Assembly: GCF_023101205.1 (NCBI RefSeq)
Contig: NZ_CP078078.1
Coordinates: 2,303,411-2,367,410, forward strand
Direction of reading: 5' to 3'
Length of the DNA stretch: 64,000 bases
Source of the DNA: Microbacterium aurugineum
GTDB taxonomy: Bacteria; Actinomycetota; Actinomycetes; Actinomycetales; Microbacteriaceae
The notes below the pieces were generated by a model. It searched no databases, was not told where the DNA came from, and saw nothing but the letters and a program-made list of their open reading frames with translations. Every line of letters starts with the position of its first letter. Within the stretch, counting starts at the first letter, position 1. Made by a program: the position numbers and the translations under genes. This document shows, in pieces, positions 60,659 through 64,000 of the stretch.

Positions 60659-61690
60659 TCAGTACGCGGCGGTGATCGTGCGCGCAGCGCCGTCCACGAT
60701 CATCGTCCCGCCGTAGGGCAGGATCCACTGCGGTCGGGTGTGCCCGAACGGCGGGCCGACGCAGATGACGGCGTCGGGGTTGTAGTGCGTCACGACGTCG
60801 ATCACTGCATCCCGCTGCGCCGCACGCAGCGCTGCAGCCTCGGCGGGAGACGGGTGGTATTCGAAGTCACTCACGGGCGGGCGGGCGACGACCACGGCTG
60901 CCGCAGCCGCGAGGATGCCGCGCTCCCCCAGTCCGCGCAACCACCGGGCCACCCAGCCCGCGGACGGCCGCTCCTCACTGGTCTCGAGCAGCAGGACAAC
61001 TCCTTCCAGGTCCGTCGCGCGCGGCAGCCGGTCGGCGAAGGCCAGGCCGTCGATCACCTCGAGGCAGCCGCCCCAGGTCACGCCTTCCACCCGTGATGCG
61101 GGCCCTGCCCAGGCCCACGGCTCGGTCGGGACGCGGTCGCCGAACTCGAGGAGCGCCCGGGGGTCGTGCCACCGTCGCCCGACGTCTTCCGACTCACCCG
61201 GCTCGGTGATGTCGAGCACACCACCGGTCAGGAGCAGGGCACGCAGGGAGCGCAGGTGGATGTCGTCGACGAACGGTCCGGGCCCGAGATGCACGGCGGT
61301 CGAGCCGCCGTAGTAGCCCCGAACCCCGAGGCCCCAGAGCCAGTTGAGGATGTTCGTGTTGTCGCTGTACCCGACGAACGGCTTGGGGTCGGCCACGGGC
61401 AGCGCCGGGTCGAGGTGCGGGACGACGAGGAGCTGGTCGTCTCCGCCGATCGTGGCGAGGATCGCGCGGATGCTCGGGTCGGCGAACGCCGCGTTCACGT
61501 CGGCGGCGCGGGCCTGTGGACTCGCGCCGAGCTCACGCGTGGTCGGGTACTCGATCGGGATCAGCCCCGTGAGGTCCTCGAGCCGGTGCATCGCCTGCGC
61601 GTGCAGGTCCGGCGCGACGGCCGGAGCGGCGAATGACGGGGAGAGGACCGCGACACGGTCCCCCGGGGTGAGGCGGGGTGCGGACAGCAT
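60659..61690 (-). CDS. S66 family LD-carboxypeptidase-like (MccF/LdcA) protein
   Basis: 343 residues. S66 family: GDRVAVLSPSFAAPAV at the start, ILATIGGDDQLLVVPHLD (about 83-100), the nucleophile region PKPFVGYSDNTNILNWLWGLGVRGYYGGS (Ser in GYSD, about 112), EGVTWGGCLEVI (about 195) and the Glu/His pair in LLLETSEERPS and ICVGPPFGHTRPQWILPYGG. Closer to MccF-type self-immunity peptidases than to LdcA, by eye, because of the VGYSDNT and W-rich motifs. ATG with CAGACT six bases upstream. Likely role in muropeptide recycling or peptide-nucleotide detoxification. Confidence 0.88.
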   Translation of the reverse strand: MLSAPRLTPGDRVAVLSPSFAAPAVAPDLHAQAMHRLEDLTGLIPIEYPTTRELGASPQARAADVNAAFADPSIRAILATIGGDDQLLVVPHLDPALPVADPKPFVGYSDNTNILNWLWGLGVRGYYGGSTAVHLGPGPFVDDIHLRSLRALLLTGGVLDITEPGESEDVGRRWHDPRALLEFGDRVPTEPWAWAGPASRVEGVTWGGCLEVIDGLAFADRLPRATDLEGVVLLLETSEERPSAGWVARWLRGLGERGILAAAAAVVVARPPVSDFEYHPSPAEAAALRAAQRDAVIDVVTHYNPDAVICVGPPFGHTRPQWILPYGGTMIVDGAARTITAAY

Positions 61691-61706
61691 CCGCCCAGTC
61701 TGACAC

Positions 61707-61750
61707 GTCAACAGATATTGACAGCGCGCGCAGCGTCAACGAGGATTGAC
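61707..61750 (+). promoter_or_regulatory. Two GTCAA-N6-TTGAC palindromes before the small HTH gene
   Basis: GTCAA-CAGATA-TTGAC (61707-61722) and GTCAA-CGAGGA-TTGAC (61735-61750), centres 28 bp apart. They lie between the S66 start and the HTH gene's RBS. They are probable operators; the HTH protein itself is the obvious candidate to bind. Confidence 0.8.
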
Positions 61751-61763
61751 GCAGGAGGACATC

Positions 61764-61970
61764 ATGACAATGCCGACTGCGATCGCACAGGACGACGGAA
61801 GCGAGCCGCTGGCCGCCCTGCACAGACTCGCCGAGCTGCGCACGGAGATCGCCCGCGCCGAGGAGGCCAACGTGCGCCGCGCACGGAACCTCGGATACTC
61901 CTGGCAGGCGATCGCCAGCGCCCTCGGCGTGAGCAAGCAGGCCGCGCATCGGCGATTCGGCCGCTCCTGA
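61764..61970 (+). CDS. 68-residue helix-turn-helix protein
   Basis: A short protein whose second half is a helix-turn-helix: ARNLGYSWQAIASALGVSKQAAHRRFG (about residues 40-66), preceded by a helix LAALHRLAELRTEIARAEEANVRRAR. Similar tiny HTH proteins occur in actinobacteria beside Clp-N-domain or transporter genes. Start ATG 61764 with GGAGG six bases upstream. Two perfect 5-bp-arm palindromes upstream suggest autoregulation. Function unknown. Confidence 0.8.
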   Translation: MTMPTAIAQDDGSEPLAALHRLAELRTEIARAEEANVRRARNLGYSWQAIASALGVSKQAAHRRFGRS

Positions 61971-62047
61971 TCCGCATACAGCCCCTCCATAGGATTCGTC
62001 CACGCACGAAGTACGGTCGAAGTACCATCTCCAGATAGAGGTCCCGC

Positions 62048-63934
62048 ATGTCCGGTTCGGCGACAGCACGCCGCCGCGGACGGGGCGCGCAGCCCGACGG
62101 CCCGCGCGCCACCTTCCGCCAGCTCCTCCCCTTCCTGTTCGAGCACAAGCGCACGCTGATCGTGGTCGCGGTGCTCAGCGTCGTCGGCGCCGCGACCTCG
62201 CTCGTGCAACCCCTGCTCGTGGGGCAGGTCATCGAAGCGGTGCAGTCCGATGCCGGGATCGGGATCCTCGTGTGGCTGCTGGTCGGGTTCGTGATCGTGT
62301 CGTCGATCATCTCCGGTTTCCAGCACTATCTGCTGCAGCGCACGGGAACCGCGGTCGTGTACTCGAGCCGGCGCAAGCTCATCGCGCGCATCCTGCATCT
62401 GCCCACCTCCGAGTTCGACGCCCGCCGGACCGGCGACCTCGTCTCGCGCGTGGGCACCGACACGACTCTGCTCTACGCCGTCCTCACCCAGGGGCTCGCG
62501 GACGCCGTCGGCAGTGCCGTCCTGTTCCTGGGCGCCCTGATCGCGATGCTCGTGATCGACCCCGTGCTGCTGCTGATGATCGTGCTCGTGATCGGCCTCT
62601 CGGTCACGGTCGTCGTGCTGCTGAGCGGCCGGATCCGCACGGCCTCGACCGCCCAGCAGATGAAGGTCGGCGAGCTGGCGTCCGGCGTGGAGCGGGCGAT
62701 CGGCTCGATCCGCACCATCCGCGCCTCGGGAGCTACTGAGCGCGAAGCGGACACCGTCACGACGCTCGCCTCCGAGACCTACGGCATCGGCGTGCGCATC
62801 GCCAAGATCTCCTCGCTGGTGGTCCCGGTCTCCGGCATCGCCCTGCAGCTCTCGCTTCTGGTGGTCCTCGGCGTGGGCGGGTTCCGCGTCGCCGCCGGTG
62901 CCATCACGATCGCGTCGCTGATCTCGTTCATCATGTTCCTCTTCCTGCTCGTGATGCCGTTGGCGACCACTTTCGGGGCGATCACCTCGGTGAACCAAGC
63001 GCTCGGCGCGCTCGGGCGCATCCAGGAAGTGCTCGATCTTCCCACCGAGTCGCAGGACGACGAGAAGATCGCCGCCTCGTTGCCGCGTGAGGCCGCAGCG
63101 GCGGATGCCCCGGCGATCGAGTTCCGTGACGTGCGCTTCCACTACCCCGCGAACGTGGTGGCCGCCCGCCAGGCGGCGGCGAAGGAGGCGCGATCCCTGC
63201 TCGCGGACGCCCACCTGGAATCCACCGAAGATGCTGCCGACGCCCCGCAGGACCACGAGGTGCTCCGCGGCGTGTCGTTCGCCGTCCCGCACGGCTCCCG
63301 CGTCGCCCTGGTCGGGCCCAGTGGCGCGGGCAAGAGCACGATCCTGTCGCTGATCGAGCGGTTCTACGACCCGACCGGAGGGTCGATCCGCGTGCACGGC
63401 CATGATGCCCGCACCTACCCGCGCGACGACCTGCGCGCCCACTTCGGCTACGTCGAGCAGGACGCGCCGACGCTGGCGGGCACGCTGGCCGAGAATCTGC
63501 GACTCGCGTCCCCCAACGCGACCGATGCCGACTGCGAACGCGTGCTGCGCGCCGTGAACCTGGGCGATGTGCTCGAACGCAATCCGCTCGGCATCGAGGC
63601 CCCCGTGGGCGAGGACGGCGTGATGCTGTCGGGCGGCGAGCGTCAGCGCCTCGCGATCGCCCGCGCACTGCTCACGGACGCCCCGATCCTGTTGCTCGAC
63701 GAGTCGACATCCTCCCTCGACGGCGTGAACGAGCAACGGATGCGCGAGGCCATCGACGCCGTGTCCACCGACCGCACGCTCATCGTGATCGCGCACCGCC
63801 TCTCGACAGTGGTGGACAGCGACCTGATCGTGGTGCTGCAGGATGGCGTCGTGGTCGGCCAGGGAACGCATGCGGAGCTCGTGGAGTCGACGCCCCTCTA
63901 CCGCGACCTCGCCCGCCACCAGCTGCTCGCCTGA
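62048..63934 (+). CDS. ABC exporter, fused permease and ATPase
   Basis: 628 residues. N-terminal six-helix ABC transmembrane domain (about 30-330, LIVVAVLSVVGAATSLVQPLLVGQVIEAV; EFDARRTGDLVSRVGTDTTLLY) and a C-terminal nucleotide-binding domain with Walker A ALVGPSGAGKSTILSLIERFYDP (about 425), Q-loop FGYVEQDAPTLAGTLAENL, signature LSGGERQRLAIARALLTDAP, Walker B ILLLDESTSSLD and H-loop LIVIAHRLST. An unusual insertion of about 34 mostly Ala/Glu residues sits between the A-loop Tyr (FHYPA, about 362) and the strand VLRGVSF. Homodimer likely; cargo unknown. It ends 66 bases before the end of the window; nothing is seen there. Confidence 0.92.
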   Translation: MSGSATARRRGRGAQPDGPRATFRQLLPFLFEHKRTLIVVAVLSVVGAATSLVQPLLVGQVIEAVQSDAGIGILVWLLVGFVIVSSIISGFQHYLLQRTGTAVVYSSRRKLIARILHLPTSEFDARRTGDLVSRVGTDTTLLYAVLTQGLADAVGSAVLFLGALIAMLVIDPVLLLMIVLVIGLSVTVVVLLSGRIRTASTAQQMKVGELASGVERAIGSIRTIRASGATEREADTVTTLASETYGIGVRIAKISSLVVPVSGIALQLSLLVVLGVGGFRVAAGAITIASLISFIMFLFLLVMPLATTFGAITSVNQALGALGRIQEVLDLPTESQDDEKIAASLPREAAAADAPAIEFRDVRFHYPANVVAARQAAAKEARSLLADAHLESTEDAADAPQDHEVLRGVSFAVPHGSRVALVGPSGAGKSTILSLIERFYDPTGGSIRVHGHDARTYPRDDLRAHFGYVEQDAPTLAGTLAENLRLASPNATDADCERVLRAVNLGDVLERNPLGIEAPVGEDGVMLSGGERQRLAIARALLTDAPILLLDESTSSLDGVNEQRMREAIDAVSTDRTLIVIAHRLSTVVDSDLIVVLQDGVVVGQGTHAELVESTPLYRDLARHQLLA

Positions 63935-64000
63935 CGGGCACCCCGCCCCGACCCCGGGTCCGTCTCCACGCCCAGCGCCGACACCCCCGTCCAGCGTCCA

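Noticed and set aside
61736..63919. A 727-codon open frame antisense to the ABC exporter
   Set aside because: Shadow frame of the exporter and the small HTH gene; no domain.

Overview
The window is 64 kb of G+C-rich (roughly 70%) chromosome from an actinobacterium. Gene content and order (eno-ftsB-DUF501 cluster, DUF4307, shared single-subunit NDH-2, many leaderless genes with TANNNT boxes) suit the Microbacteriaceae, most likely Microbacterium. That placement is by family recognition, not by a phylogenetic test. I see no rRNA, phage, insertion sequence or CRISPR array. There is one tRNA, tRNA-Leu(UAA).

Layout. 0-10 kb: a TrhA/hemolysin III protein, DUF4307, greA, an AI-2E/PerM protein coupled to ilvA, a YcaQ-like glycosylase, LemA, and a coupled sugar-lactone oxidase/alanine-racemase-fold pair. 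10-17.5 kb: tRNA-Leu(UAA); dedA behind what reads as a yybP-ykoY (manganese) riboswitch; and a minus-strand block eno, ftsB, DUF501, mycosin-like S8 protease, NDH-2. 17.5-27 kb: a GntR-DUF1648-CPBP self-regulating module, an APC permease, an AraC regulator, a VOC protein, an SGNH hydrolase, hisS, mazG, nhaA. 27-37.5 kb: ppc, gdhA, a gamma-carbonic-anhydrase-like protein, mfd, a GNAT, an Fpg-type glycosylase. 37.5-41.2 kb: an FMN-riboswitch-led riboflavin operon ribD-ribE-ribBA-ribH.

41.7-52.8 kb is the most unusual part. An apparently single, mostly overlapping ten-gene operon runs leftward from a divergent promoter shared with an IclR regulator. It holds a complete OpuC/Osm-type compatible-solute ABC importer, then a formaldehyde-activating-enzyme (Fae) homologue, a 3-hydroxyisobutyrate-dehydrogenase-type enzyme, an aldehyde dehydrogenase, an SDR, an AGPS/GlcD-type FAD oxidase and an FGGY kinase. 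The last three resemble the E. coli ygcW/ygcU/ygcE trio. I read it as an undescribed catabolic route for an imported, probably methylated or quaternary-ammonium, polyol-like compound.

52.8-59 kb: a LacI-controlled beta-galactoside uptake and hydrolysis cluster (two permeases, binding protein, GH35 beta-galactosidase; no ATPase of its own). 59-64 kb: an MHS-type symporter, an S66 LD-carboxypeptidase-like protein, a 68-residue helix-turn-helix protein behind two GTCAA-N6-TTGAC palindromes, and an ABC exporter.

A window-wide feature is that at least 13 genes have a TANNNT hexamer exactly six bases before the start codon, implying leaderless mRNAs; four more have CANNNT there. Genes inside operons are joined mostly by ATGA/GTGA/TGATG overlaps.
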